Origin: Ceriagrion tenellum
Lineage: Eukaryota > Arthropoda > Insecta > Odonata > Coenagrionidae
DNA length: 64,000 nucleotides
NCBI GenBank assembly: GCA_963169105.1
Contig: OY720639.1
Span: forward strand, 51,937,848 to 52,001,847
Direction of reading: 5' to 3'
Shown here one piece after another: positions 25,981-39,612 of this stretch (its first letter is position 1; every line of letters begins with the position of its first letter). The position numbers were made by a program, and so were the translations under genes. Under the pieces are notes generated by a model that had not been told where the DNA came from, ran no database searches, and saw nothing but the letters and a program-made list of their open reading frames with translations.

Positions 25981-28930
25981 TCTGCAATGAGATGAGATAA
26001 AATTGTATTTGCTAGAATCTTAAATATTTTAAATAATTTTATAGGCCGAGAATTTCAACTTGAAGTAATTAAATATGAAATATCCATATCCCACTTTTTA
26101 CTTGCAAATTGCATGAAATTAAACTTTCTATGAAGTTCTTAAGTTGTAAGTTTCTTTAGACGATAATCGGCTTATTCAACTCGACTGTATTATTTTAATG
26201 CCGGTAATAAATCAACATTAAAGAGATACAGCCTTTTACGACCACTGATGATGTTGTATAAATACTGATCTACAATTAATTCATTTTCGATTATTAATTT
26301 TTTCAATTTCGCGGCCATTTTTGCGGCCAGGCTCACTTTGAGGCACGCATCGGTAAACACGAGACGATATTCCTTCAAGCAACAGAAAAGTCAACATTTA
26401 ATTTATGAATAGCATTGTGTAACCTGGAATTGAAACGCCTGAACTTGAAATTAAATCGGGGGATACGATAGCATGATAAGATGCTATGAAAGATGATGCA
26501 CGAAAACCTAATGCGGAAAAAAAAAGAAAAGATGAAGCACGAAAACCTAATGCGGAAGCCACCGACATTTTTCATTATGACTTACTTCACGCTGTTCCGT
26601 TTTTGATCTAGTCTAATCAAGGGCAGTAATAACATCTGGCACCTTAATAATGAGGCATTTTACCACAACAATAAATACATCATTCAATCAGCTGATTCAC
26701 AATTTAAAAAAATGCATTTATATATTTGTCCTTTGATCAAGTAGACCACATCACAGGGATATCAAAAGTATACTTTGGCCACCATAGGAAAGCTGCATAA
26801 AGCAAACAAATTCAACAGTCGATGGACCAGAGGTAGTGCGATTTGCGCAATATTAACTAGGACTTGCTATAAAATCGTCATCGGTGCCTTCGCGGAGACT
26901 TCAAAAATAAAGTGAAGTGCCTCAAACAACAGACAATAGGAAAAACGCTGAATAAGAGGTTAACCTGGATAATCTCCTCCGTGTGAAATTATAGCAACAT
27001 AAATGATCGTGGAGTAAGAAGAAGCAACCGCCAGATGACGACAGGTTTAAGGTTTCTTTCCCAAGGGAAAAGTGCCAGATGTGGTCCAGTAACAGGGCTC
27101 CAGTTTATATCAAGCCTTAAGGAAGCTAACCTTCATCTATGAAACCTAATGGAAATAAGACCTCATAAATTGAAGTACGTAACAATTATGCCAAGTGTCG
27201 AGCTTATTTTGAAGCAAGATACGGTTTTAAAATTTTAACCAAAGCCTATTGACTGAATGCCAAATATTTGAACCTAGAAGAACTACTCTAATATAATTAT
27301 TTTTGCAAAGCAGTAGAAAGAAAAATCGACTGACCATTCGAGGTGGGCAATTATCAATTTAGAGTTAAAAACGAGTTATTTAGATTTAGATATGGGAAGT
27401 TGTGAAGAGTCGGTCATCATTAGTTGACAAAAAAGGTGATAAAAACAAATTTATGCCCGGCTTATCATATACTAGCAAGTTTCTGTCAAGATAAAGAAAA
27501 ACTAAACTAATTCCGAAGGCACTTTTACGCATAAATTGAACATTATGGAGAGTTAGTTTTGCTGACGATGTGCGCACAAGGAAAAAATCTTCTTTAACCC
27601 TCATTCATCTCTTCTGACGTCAAACTGGCACAAAAAATAGAGCTGGCACTAACGTAGTGGAAACACTTAATCTTCATCTCGAATGGTCGAAATCTTTCTC
27701 AAATTGCGGAAATATAAGCGTTTTTCTTTTTTGAAGAAGGGTAGAATCTGGCATCGGAAGGGAACGATTCATTAAAAGACTGATTGAGAATAAAAAGCAA
27801 TCTAAGCTGAGTGATGATCGTCAATTATGAAGTCATAGCATAGCTGTTAACCGGTCAGGCCATTTAATCGCAGCTATAATCTTAAAATAATGGCTATTTT
27901 CCTTAATATGATAGTAAAAAACCACCTGCTAGATTTTTTCACCTTTATTGCAGGTCTCATTCACCTTTTATTATGAGTAATTTTACAACAGAACAAATTG
28001 TAGTAAATAGAGCAAAATACAGCCATGCCTAACAAATCACAACAATAATCTGTACACAATGTCGACAAATTTTCTTAAGGTATGATTCTTTGTCTTTTAA
28101 GTCACATTTTCCCAACTATTCTGTCTGTACGCTTAACACTTACGCTTCATTTAGCCACAATAGTCGCTTTTAATCAGCAAAGCGTTTACCTTTACACAAA
28201 GGTAAACAAAAATTGAAAACGATGCGTCAAAGCTACTTTCGGGAATGATTGAACAGGTCAATGAACAACCTTTTTTAACGCGCCATAGGTGTCTTAATAT
28301 AAAAGATTCAAACATGTACCATAAAACTCAATACGCATGTGATCTCTTTTTAAAAAATATTTTGGGAATAATTACAGAAGAAACCCCAATTTTACATTTA
28401 CGTTTCAAACTTTAAATCCTCATCCTCGAGTTTTACAGACTTGGCGATATACATGCTAAGAGAAAACAACGCACTTTAGGACAAAAAAAAATATTATGTT
28501 AGACCTCAAGCTTATTACGCAATCCTTTATCCATAGCACAAAAGTATGTGGCTTTCACTCAAACGATATCTGAAAAATAATCTGAAAAAAACAAATTATA
28601 TTCTGAACACCGGCATACGATTTCCTGAACGTAACTCACGTACTGAGGAGTGATTTCATACAAGTCGATCAACAGCCGTTCAATTCTTTTAAACTAACAT
28701 CATGATAATACGGTACCAGTAAGAACGAACTTTGGTCGGTTTTAAGAGCAATAGAATCGATAAACGTGGTAGATTCTAAAACCGAAAACTGTACAGCAAA
28801 TGAAATACTACAGCGATACTGCTAGTAGTGCGTAAGCAATTGAGCAAGATATGATATCTCAAAGCCATCCACAGCGCAGCGCCAGGCAATTTTGCGAGAG
28901 CTACATCTTAGAAGATTTTTGGCCTTACCG
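25981..28930. other. AT-rich non-coding stretch with a 39-bp duplication and a 10-bp hairpin
   Basis: GCACGAAAACCTAATGCGGAA is preceded by GATGAT near 26492 and by GATGAA near 26531 (period 39). GTTTACCTTT-ACAC-AAAGGTAAAC at 28184-28207 is a perfect 10-bp hairpin. Nothing else was recognised. Confidence 0.5.
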
Positions 28931-28939
28931 AACTCGGAT

Positions 28940-29060
28940 CCATCGATCTCGAGTCTCCATCTGATTAAAATCCACATCCATTTCTCATGTGCTTTTCGAT
29001 CCTATTCATCAATCTCAGTGGTGGTCGTCCATGAGGTTGCTGTCCCCAAGGACTTACCCC
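28940..29060 (-). mobile_element. Possible LINE C-terminal remnant (LINE-F)
   Basis: On the minus strand one frame reads GQQPHGRPPLRLMNRIEKHMR-like residues (GRPPLR, then MNRIEKHMR) and then a stop. This matches the GRPxLRWxDxIxxDL segment near the C-terminus of many animal non-LTR retrotransposon polyproteins. Upstream frames contain only weak basic stretches. The match is short, so this is tentative. Confidence 0.35.
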
Positions 29061-32000
29061 CAACTTACTTCTCATGGCTAAAGTGCCTTTCCTTCTCTGT
29101 CGTTTCCTGCTCACCATAGTCTTCTGCTTTTCTTTCATAGCAACTATGCTTTGGTCTTCCTCTTACCAAATTCATTCTTAGTCCTATTTTTCCATACGGC
29201 ATCCTCATTCATGGGTCTGTTAATAGACCTCAAGATGTTATTTAGACCATTATTTCCTTTTCTGCTGCTTGAACACAATCCATATTTTGGGGCCATAATT
29301 CAACTCACATTAAGCATCTCAAAGTGGGCTAACAAACAAGTGGGTAAGAATAATTCATTATAATACTTGACTAAATAATCAACACGAGCACTTTTTTAAC
29401 GCAATTATCAGGAACAGATTCATTAAAAGTCATTATCATTATTGGAAATTCATTACTAAATCCTGAGACAGGCACTGATCGAATTTAGAGGATTCACTGC
29501 ATTGATATTATTAGAACCATGGCTCTCCTTCGCTTAAAAAGGCACAAGGTAAACTGCGATTGAATGTAGGATCATTTCAGGGATTAAATACACTTCGGTG
29601 TCAATGACGGTCCGGAATAGTGTGCGGGGGATGAGAAGTGAGGTGAGGTGAGGTAGATTAGTGGGATAATGAGCTCTACCCAACATCGATTGAGATTATA
29701 GCCATCTCTCAGCAACTATACGCCCGTTCTGGTTATACGGTACTAAAGGGTACTATTGTTTTGTCAATGCAGTACTACCGCAAAGTACCCTCACGCCGTG
29801 CTGTACTTACCAGTACTGCAGCAGCAGTAATATGTTACCGCATAGTTCGTGACATGTAAGTTTGAATTTTTATGAGTACCTTATTTCAAAGATAATAATT
29901 GGCAATGGAGACAAATATTACATAAATCATTCAATTGTCATTGACTAAACTAAACCATTTCTATTATTGATTGAAATACTCGCCAGAAAAATACATTTAC
30001 TTCTTTGGGAATCCTCACACCGTCCCCACCATGCATTTGAATTATAACAAAAAATGACATGAAATGAGTGGAGTGGGAAAAAGTAGAAGTGAGATGGGAA
30101 CGGAAATGAGACATGATGAAATGATGGGAAAGCAGCTCGTGTTTTAGCGGAATAGTGTCGATTCGGTCTTTTTTCGATAATGAATGGTACGCGGAAGACA
30201 GAATTCTCATCTCATTTTGTCAGTGAAGTTTTCTTATATTGTACTAGACTGTTCCGCAGATATGGTGCGGGAGAAGGCTCTCTGTTTCAAACTAAAGCCC
30301 GCCTGTCTGAATTTTTTCAGTAATCTTACACAGCGTGTAACTTCAGACTAGCTTTCTCTAGTCTCAAAACCAAGTCCTTGCGGTGGATCTTCGTCTGTTT
30401 GGGTTTGATTTTTAAAAAATTACTTATTCGATTCCCACGAACTACAGAGGACTACATTGTAGTTACCGGACATCAAAATGAGCAAATATTTTAGGCACCT
30501 ACGTGCTAACAAATATTATAACTTTATTAAGTAATATTGGCATGTTATGCATGATGCTCGTAGTGGTCTGCGTACACTAAAAAAAGATTTTTTTAAAGAC
30601 CACCTACTAAACACTTTTTCCACTACTGTTAATGATATCCAATATGATCTCTCATCTTTCGTAAAAATATGTTTTAACCCGTCGATTTGGCATACAATCA
30701 TTGTTATGACTATGTAGCAATCAATCATAACTAGTAATTAGTAGAATGTATTTAACACTCTTAGAGTAAAGGTGGAGCCGAAAAACTTAACAGAAAGATG
30801 TACGTACCTACAATCAATTTTAACTACAATTTAGACAGTAAATTTCAGCAGTTTTCATTCCCACTCCTTACCGAGGAACAATTCATTTGTCCCTTAAACA
30901 TCCACATTAACGTTCCAAACCACTACCCCCTGCCGGTAAACCTTGGAAAAAATAAATCCTTTCCCCATAGCAATCACTTTATTCCCCATTCTGTAATCCT
31001 CCCCCGGTATATCCCCTCTCCGGGGGATCGCCCTCGAATCCACCACCCACCCCGATCTGTCTGTCCCCTACCTGCGAGTCACAACTGGAGGCCATCCCCT
31101 CCTCCGAGCTTTCTTCCGCACTCTCTAACGGTCCCCATAGGTAACCCCCAATCCTCTGTCTACCATTACTACCATAAGTACCAACCTATACAACTTTCAT
31201 GCTTTCCAAATGCTGTTTCATCTATCATGGTCACAAGGATGGGACAGAGTTACGATATATAATACGGGTTAGCACAAGGGCCAATTTATTCAGGCATAAA
31301 CAAAAAGAATCTACGAAAAAACTCCTACGCAAACGACCAATTTCCAAGTTTCAACTGGAAATCACGAGATTTAGTATTTCGTTACTCCTTGTGGTTGACC
31401 AACTGATACGCGCTCAAACTTCATAAACCAAATGGTACGAAGATTAAAGGATAAATAAGGTGGAAATTCATAACTTAAATTGTTAACTTACTCTAAATGT
31501 ATTATAACCGTAGAGGTAAATATAATGTAATGTAAATTGTAAATTTCATGGGGTTCAACTACAATTACGGATTAAGGAAACCAAGAGGCGTTCAGCAAAT
31601 TTTATTTTTTAAAGTGCAACAGCTTTAAACTATTCTGCGTTATCCACAGGTAGAGAAGTTAGTTTATCTCTGAGGTTGAGGTAGAAATGTTAAAACTAGT
31701 CGTATCTATGGAATAAATATGGAACAATGTAAAAAAATTATTTATTCATAATAATATCCTAAAGGCTAGTTCAAGTTAGTTTAAATTTGAGAATTGATCT
31801 TGAAAATGATAAAACAAAAAAAACTGTTTTATCTAAAAGATACCTACAGATTACATATTAGCGCTGAAAATAGTTGCACCTAAATTATGCATTCCGCGTA
31901 AAATTATGTATTTCTCTTATTCCATGTTTATAAAGGAAATTACAGAATGCTTAAGAATGAAAATTACACGTACGTCCTGATGAAGTATTAACAGCTTCAG

Positions 32001-33460
32001 ATGGAGGAAGCCAACGACAGAATCTAAAACGGCGTGAATACTAACCGTAACAATTCATCGCTAGCAAAAACATCGAGCATCGGTTCCAGACCGTCGATTT
32101 TCCTGATCGACCAACGAAACTCATCCCCCATTCGGTACGACTTAGGCAGTGCGTGCGAGGCAATAGTGCGCCGCCGTTCATGCATGACGTTCGTCCCCTG
32201 CCTCAACCCATCCCGTTTCCCCACGCCACCACTTCACCCACTCCTTCCCCGTCGCACGCAGATTGTCACCATAATCCGCATCGCTAATAGAGCAACCCGA
32301 GCATCGGATTTTCAATCGGTGTTCGTTCTCGGGGGATCAATGGGAAGAGGGATGAAAGTTGGAGGGGAGAGAATGACGACGGAAGACTACGAAGGTATGA
32401 TAGGAGGATGGATAAAGATGGAAAACGACTAAGAAATTATTAAAGAAAGAACAACTTGCACTAGTGCGCGCTATGTTCAATACTCTTACGTGTTTTGATG
32501 CCAAATACACCACCATAAGCAGTTACAATATCATAATTTTAAGATATTTTTCTTCTCCTTCCACGCTTTCAGCGTTCCACGTTTTTTACCAGATCATTTC
32601 CCTCATATGCAATCTTTCCATTTCTAAATGAGTCCATTAGCGTTTCTATTTCTTTAAGTGCAGTGATCTCTCGAAATCTTCACTTCCCTTTTGTCATCCT
32701 TTCCGTTCATGGTTATACCATATAATTCTTCGCTCTTCCCGTGAGCTTATTTTTATTTCTCTCTTATATTTTTATCGCTCATTTGATAGTTTCTTGTTCT
32801 TCCACGAATTTTTCCAAGGCTCTTCATTTTCTTCATTTCTAGTAACCTATCTTCGAGAGTGTATTTTGTTACTCTAGTTTCTATGAAAAGAGATAACTTT
32901 GGAGTAGCTATAGTTTCATCTATTCGATCCTTAAGATGCTATGTTATACATCGAATATTGCTAAGAATAATTTCTTTAATATCAAGGAGAAATAACACAA
33001 GGTTATATCATCCACCACTACATTAAAACTACGAAAAATAACGGAGATGTCAACAGAGATAAATGCCGTGTGCAGTAGAGAGAAGAAAGACGGTATATTA
33101 GCCGCGTTCTGCTTTGGTTTTCCAAGAAATCTCACTCAAAAGTTTTCAGATTTCGCCGGTAGAATTTGATGATTACTTCAAAGGTAGCACGTCACCGAGG
33201 ACAGAGCAGAAAATATGATACTAAAATAAAGGTTGTTTCTATAAATGCGAGAGGGGAAACTATAGACGATGATTCAAGTTTAAAGATGACCGGTGTGACA
33301 CTAAATCTAGAAATTCACCACCCATTGATCAGTTCACAGAATTTCAAGTTATGCTAGAAACTGGCACAAATTACTCTCCCATTCCATTCCATTCCGGGAT
33401 ATATAAAATCGAAAGAGCTTTATTCCCGATGTTAGACCAAAACATTGGTTGTTTTGGATA
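29061..33460. other. Mostly AT-rich non-coding stretch
   Basis: Two mildly GC-richer patches (about 30940-31160 and 32040-32430) hold unrecognised open frames (30798-31262 and 32034-32432, plus). The first contains a CCCCCGG...CCGGGGG 7-bp hairpin near 31003-31030. Near 29735-29860 the GGTACT/AGTACT strings recur. No gene is supported. Confidence 0.45.
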
Positions 33461-33464
33461 CATA

Positions 33465-33850
33465 TTGCGTACTAACCCATTTTTTCATGGCCGCTTATGT
33501 TTGAGACAAACTCTTGCATTCCTTTATATACTTACTGCTGTTCTTCAGACCGCTAATATTTATCTATTTACACCAACTTTACCCAATATATTCTCGGTTC
33601 ATCCCTTCCTCTCCACCATACCCTTATCATAAATCTCTTGTGTTTCGTTTCCAGGATACGGTCTACATGCCCAGGCCAACGGAGTTCGTTTCTACCCATT
33701 ATGCCTATTATATGACCATCCTTTTAACAGTATTTCATGACGCACACATTTCTAATCCTTACTCAATTCCCACTGAATTTTTCCTACATTTATGCTTGTA
33801 CTACCATTCCCAAGATTCGCTCCTTAGAGTAGCTACAGTAAAACGGAAGG
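33465..33850 (-). mobile_element. LINE 3'-end fragment (LINE-E), decayed
   Basis: Minus-strand translation gives a run ending in HIIGIMGRNELRWPGHVDRI. This matches the xxRNxLRWxGHVxRM signature found after the reverse-transcriptase thumb in jockey/I/RTE-like animal LINEs. Just upstream LRSESW resembles the LYGSESW motif. Downstream, frames shift and stops appear. Only the C-terminal region remains, and the rest of the element is absent. Coordinates are approximate because both ends are eroded. Confidence 0.6.
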
Positions 33851-35737
33851 GAACGTAAGTATTCTGCAATCTTTCCTTTCTTAGATAGACTTTATTCCAC
33901 AAATTCTCCTTGTATAATCAAAAACTTCCAGCTCTACACTCCTCTAAATTTTATCATCTATTCTTTCATATTTCATAAAGATACGATGAGAGAGACATAA
34001 AAATCCACTATATCAATTACTTCACCAGCAACTGTTATTGACTATAAATGGAATTGTTAACTTATAACGGTGCTCAGGGATAAACTAGGCTGAAACGGCG
34101 ATGAAATGGAGAGGAATAAATTCAAATTGAGTTAATAATTGTATAAAAAGCCTATGAGAAACGGGAAAGAGCAAGCACTATAAGAAATATAAGCTTGGAA
34201 ACATGTATGTAGTCCCGTACCACACTACCACTCGCCAGATAAAAAGACAGTTTAATGGTTCAAATTAAGGCAATTTTTAACTTTTTGAACAAATAGATAC
34301 TACAGTAGATAATGCGAAACCTTAAGGAATCAATGCCTGGTGTACTCATGACACTCTGCTTTGTGTTAGGCAATAACAGCGGGCACAATCGTAACCTTAT
34401 GTAAGGTTCAAATTTTGATGATCATCAAATCACAAATATATGAACAATGCGACCGAAAAGTTTACCAATTGCACTTAAAAATATTTTTAATAAGTGTCGA
34501 AAGGTCTATTTACAATCAAAATTTAATCAATCCACTAGTGTTGATGCAAAGGTAGTGATAAAGTGTTATGGAATGTGTATAATATAATTATATTGTACAC
34601 ATGTGAATAGTGTGTAATATAGTGATTTTCGTGGTATGAAATGACCAACAGCCGTTTACGCACCCATAATCCCCAACCCTACCAACCATGAGTGATTTTC
34701 TAACGTCACATAAAACCCTCTAGATTAGATTCTTACATTCAAATTCAGATCCATCGTCTTGTCCTATAGATAAACAAGTCCGTGAATTCCATTGTGTAAT
34801 ACTATTCACCACCGCCATGGAATAGTTTCCCCAAATTCCCCGATATTTTCCCCAAAGCCGTGATGTTTGATAACAAAATCAATAGCTAATACAACACGCG
34901 AGACAATCGTTAGAAATTGGCGGCAGGGAATGGGACTTGCTATTGAATTCTGACACACTAATTCCCTGAGTCAAAGCACTTCACCATAAATCTCATTGAG
35001 GTTTGAAATGAAACGGAATTTAAGGCATATAATCGACTTCCAAGAATACATTTCTAAAGGATAGCGACAGATTTCCTTAGGAACCAGCGCCAAATCCATA
35101 AATGAGTCAAATAAAGCCTCCGAACCATTTCATGGGAATGATTTGGCCTCCGATAGGAATCTGACGATTTGAGAGAAAAACCTCAAAGTTAAGGCGACAG
35201 TAATAAAAAAACCTCGTTTATAAATAATTATTTAACCCAACTCAGGCAAATACAACTCATGACTAAGGAAATTTGGCAGAAAAATATGGATGATTAAATT
35301 GTGATCGGTCTTCATTTTTTATGTGATCGGAGACACGTAAATAAGCGTATCTACCTTTGTGCGATTGATTTCCCATAGTTCGTAACGTTGGTAAAAATGT
35401 AGTCTTTAAATACAAGGTATCTGTACAGGTTACATTCATCGGTAATAAATTTGAGAGTCTAACATTAATTATTTAGAGGATCTCTTTAGGAGCCGTATAT
35501 ACAAAATATTATTAGGAAAATATTCAACAAAATAAAACAAAGAAGGAAAAGAAAAATTAGGACTCATGAAATGGAATAAGATTTCACCTTATTAGTTGAA
35601 AATCATTATGTTTATGGATTCACCCAATGCAATTAGGTTTTGACTGTAGATAGTATTATTCATGAGCAATAAAATGTTTTGTAGGTATAAGTAAAAGACA
35701 TTTTAGAGATGAAATACATTTTTGTACCCATTTTGTG
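33851..35737. other. AT-rich non-coding stretch with a near-palindrome
   Basis: Around 34577-34602 a 26-base sequence starting GTGTATAATATAA is its own reverse complement with a single mismatched pair. No gene was recognised. Confidence 0.5.
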
Positions 35738-36185
35738 CTCATCATCATCCGTCTTTCAATCCTAAGATTAGTTTATTGCAGCCCTACACCCTTCCCTATC
35801 TAATGCTAGGTGCCTCACGCCCTGATAGTTCTCTCCACGTACTCTCCTCTTTATTTGGTTTATGAACTCATTCGTCGGTCTCCCTTTGAGGACTTTTTCC
35901 TCTATCTTTCCTTCAATTATGTTCCTCACAAACACATTGTGCCTCAGGGTGTGCAATGCATCAGGTTCTACTTTTTTGTACACAGTTCCATATAGTCCTT
36001 TCCTCTTCCACTCTTCTGTAAACTGCATTGTTTCTTTTTTGTTCGTACGTTTCATCTTCAGCATCCTTTTTCTTTTCTTTTCAGTTTCGGAGGCTTCTTG
36101 TCTATTCCAGTCCGCTTTTCCAAAGGCCTATCCATAGAAAGCCACGCTTCACAAGAATATTTTCTCATACTGTTCCATAGTTTCT
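35738..36185 (-). mobile_element. LINE 3'-end fragment (LINE-D) with GATGATGATG tail
   Basis: The minus-strand frame at 35768-36064 carries LYGTVYKKVE, LRHNVFVRNIIEGKIEEK, GRPTNEFINQIKRRV and YQGVRHLALDREG in the usual order for the C-terminal end of a widespread arthropod LINE polyprotein. Just upstream (to about 36185) a shifted frame gives FYG then GKADWNRQEASETEKKRKRM, the degraded LYGxETWT and FExWCWRRM region. The coding end is followed by a short ATGATGATGA tail at about 35738-35750, typical of simple-repeat LINE 3' ends. No reverse-transcriptase core remains. The IIEGKIE...GRP pattern is shared with LINE-B at 51675-51735, so the two are related. Confidence 0.8.
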
Positions 36186-36379
36186 ATCTCTTATGCATAG
36201 TTTAATCACACCTTAAAAAACGTTAAGTTTTCGTATAGATTTGGCCCAATGCACATAATAAAAACTTTTCATAAAATTTGTTTGCTGCACTTTTGGGCTG
36301 ATCAAGTTAATATAGAGCAAATGGTATTTATGGTTTTTGTTTGAGCTTTGAGTCGTTTGTCTCCACTCGGAAATCACCC

Positions 36380-36960
36380 AATACGATACCAGTGAAATAA
36401 GCTTGCACTTTCGCCGTCGTAATGTGCGAAACGAAAAGGTAAATGACGACCAAAGCGAGAAGGAAGCGGCGGCTATGGCGACAGGAGGGGTGCGTGCGGT
36501 CGCCAGGAAGAGAATGGCGACGATGAAAAATAAATGTTCTAAGCCCCCAGCTTCCACACGCTCCGCTTAAACTTAAAAACATGAGCCCAATTAAACTTTA
36601 AATAAAAACCGATTATCTCCCGCCATTAACATCAGCTGCAAACTAACGCGCTTAAGGGTGAGAGAGTACAGTGTGGGGAGTGGAACAGGGAAGGAAACCT
36701 TACCCATTGATCCTCCAACGAGGTGGAGGAGGACATAAACCCACCCCCTCCGTTAAAAACCAGAGGGAGTGTCTCGCAGAATATCTCTTCGCTCACTCCC
36801 TCAGACGCGACCCCCTCTTCCAAATAAACCCCCCCTCCACCCACCCACCATCCCGCCACACTTCCCTTACTCTTCTTTTTTTCCTAATCTCTAACAGCAC
36901 AACGAGCAGCGGAACACCGCACGGACGACGGTGTTCACTTATGGGCTGAGCGCCACTGTA
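36380..36960. repeat. GC-richer island with purine and pyrimidine blocks
   Basis: GC-richer sequence, with GGCGACAGGAGGGG-type purines near 36477 and CCCCCCTCCACCCACCCACC near 36829. Overlapping frames on both strands match no domain. Confidence 0.4.
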
Positions 36961-37559
36961 GGTGAACATCGCTCCGCGATACATGAGAGTTGCATGCAAT
37001 TTCTGGAAAATTGAATTCCCATCGATAAGACAATACAGAAAAGTAAATTTTCCTCAATACCGCATGATACTGAATGCAGCTTATCAGGAAAAACAGTTTT
37101 TGGAAAAAATCCCGCTTATGAGGCCTGGAATGATGCATTTAAAGGTGTTTTGATATCAAACGTCTGTCAATTGTCTAAAGAGTGCAATTAGGAAATGTTT
37201 ATATTATTTAATGTGATTCGATGTACCAAATCACGATAAGATGCGATTAGGTATATCGACTAATAATATAACATAATTCGACAATTCGCGTTACTATATT
37301 GTGCGACTCCGTACATGAATGTAAGGTGATATGATATGCAAACTTTAGCAAATTTCACATTTTAATACATCGATTTCCTATGATACGTAATTTGTTAAAT
37401 CATTTATCTGCTAGGCTGCGCGATATTTTCAATAAATCGCGTGATTTTTTCAAAGAAGTAAAACTATGCTTCCGCTAATTTTGCGATGTAACATCGATAT
37501 CCAAGTTGGAACAAAGCAATATCGCTTGGACCAACATTCACCACTCCACCTAGCCCTAA
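36961..37559. other. AT-rich non-coding stretch, nothing recognised
   Basis: No conserved motif or repeat boundary found. Confidence 0.5.
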
Positions 37560-38110
37560 CTATTCAGAACAAACCCTCCCCCGATGCGAAACATCCCTAA
37601 CCTCTCCCGCGTCTGAAATCTCCCCATAAGCCGTCGCCCCCTTACTCCCATCGGGTTGCAAGTCGCTCACCCATCTCTCGGCCAACCTCACCCTTACTAC
37701 TTTCCTAATTTCTCTCTCCCTCCCTCCTTCCCGTTCTCTCTTTCTCTATCCACCTCCTTCCCTCCCCCTGCATATTCTCTCTCTCCTCCACTTCCCCCAA
37801 CCGATTCTTTTACCCCTTACTCCCTCCCCCACCCTCTAAAACTTCCCACCCATATTGATCCCACAAATTTCCTCCCTCACTCTCTCTCGACGTCTCCCTA
37901 TTGCTGCGCACCCGCCCCAGTATCAAGCGAGAGGGGGCACACGCAGCTGAGACATCCCTTTTTGCACGCGCTCCACACCCCACCCCATCCCTCTACCACC
38001 CCCTTGGTTTCCCTTATTCCTCTCCTTAACCCCCACCGCCCAGGCCGAGGGCGAGAAGGTGGGTTGGGGACGGTGGGAGAAGTAAGGGTGGTTGGAGGGA
38101 GTTAAAAAGA
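37560..38110 (+). repeat. Long polypyrimidine island ending in a purine block
   Basis: C+T-dominated from about 37560 to 38035, then G-rich to 38105. The 149-codon frame at 37656-38105 is Ser/Pro/Leu-rich low complexity produced by the skew. Confidence 0.65.
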
Positions 38111-39530
38111 ATGAGGCGGCAGGAAACACAAGGGAGGAACAAAGTCGGGAAGGAAATCCATAAACCTACATTTAAAAAATGAAGATGATGGAGACCGCAA
38201 GAGTCCCAAACAGGGAACCAAAAAAATGAGGGAGATTGCAAGATTCACCCAAATGGTAAGCAACATCAACGGGACAACCAACGGTTTAAGCAGCAACAAT
38301 GACGATCCAAAGGGTGGGATGGAAGCCCCCACCACGCCGTCAAATTTTGATTTTTTTCTATAAAAGGGGAACTGATGGAGTAAGTTATATTTGTTTTGTT
38401 TTTTGACTATCGACTTGTTTTGTTATTATTTCATGTATTCTTACTATAAAATAAATTTTTCAATTGACAAATTTGTTATGTTGAACTAAAAAACCGTGGG
38501 TGTCGTATTCAAGGAGAACTTTTTCCAGCAACAAGTTTAAGAAATCGCAGGTTACACTTCACTTACAATTGTATTCTTACTTACCTAAAAATCCAATATT
38601 TCTGATGATTTTCAACAATTTCCACCATCTTTCCCCTGTTTAAACTCATTGAGAGCATGAATCTCCCTTGTAAAAAGTCTTGGTCATGTCATTGAGCAGC
38701 GCAGCGGCATTTAAACTGTGCTTCACGGTCTACTGGGGTGCCAGGCAACCTTCGAAAGAGTTCCCGGAATTGTTATATATATTTTACCCAATTCCTTTAG
38801 GTCGACAATTTATCATTTCACAAAAATATTGGAATGAAAATAAAATTTAGAACGTTAAAGTTTTGTGAATATTTTACATTTTTATGACAAAAGATCCAAT
38901 AAAATATTTTAATGCTCATGAATGTTCCGTGAACCGGAAACTTTTTAGGAACACTGATCCTCAGAACTCGTAAATTCTGGGTACAGGCGTAAAAATTGTA
39001 ACAAATTACGGGTATTAATTTTTTTAAGGAATCTTCAGTGAAGAAAGGACATAACAAAAGCATGGACTATCGTTTTTCATGTAAAAGATTTGTAGCTCTA
39101 GCTTGGTGTTGCAAAATCGTAATAATTAGGTGATTGTTGATTCAAATATCGTCATCATGGTAATGATATATCTTAATTCTGATGCTAAATACCTCTGCTG
39201 TGGGCTATAATTCGTAATTCTGAAATCATATATGATATTAAATGCTGATGTGGATATTTAATACAGATCATAGCCTTTGAAGCTTCCTTTACTTCATTTC
39301 GTGGGACTTATAGAGGGGTATGTTGGGCCGTCATGGCAAGATAGCAGTACAGCTGTCGTAGCATACATTATTCTGCAACAAAAATTGAATAAGAATCATT
39401 CTTAAACATAAAATCTTGATCTGCCCCACGGGAAGATTTTTTTGGAATGGCGGAAATTATCCATTAAATGTGCTTAACACCCCCATTTTAGGTACATTTA
39501 AACGAGAATATACCTTATGTTTCCAAACTC
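38111..39530. other. AT-rich non-coding stretch, nothing recognised
   Basis: No conserved motif or repeat boundary found. Confidence 0.5.
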
Positions 39531-39533
39531 TCA

Positions 39534-39612
39534 GCCGATCACGTAGCATGGATGGTAACCTGCCAGCCTGATTACACATACTTCGCGGGTTTGAATTCCA
39601 CTCTAACTTAGC
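39534..39612 (+). mobile_element. tRNA-derived SINE head
   Basis: A box-A-like TAGCATGGATGG at 39544-39555 and a strong box-B-like GGGTTTGAATTCC at 39587-39599 are spaced as in a tRNA-type RNA polymerase III promoter. The sequence between them does not fold into a normal anticodon arm, and the acceptor stem is missing. This is therefore a SINE head or tRNA relic, not a working tRNA. It differs from the Asp-like head at 8703. Confidence 0.5.

Noticed and set aside
30798..31262. 154-codon plus-strand frame
   Set aside because: C-rich, Pro/His-rich low-complexity product with no domain.
37656..38105. 149-codon plus-strand frame
   Set aside because: Same composition artefact in a C+T-rich island.
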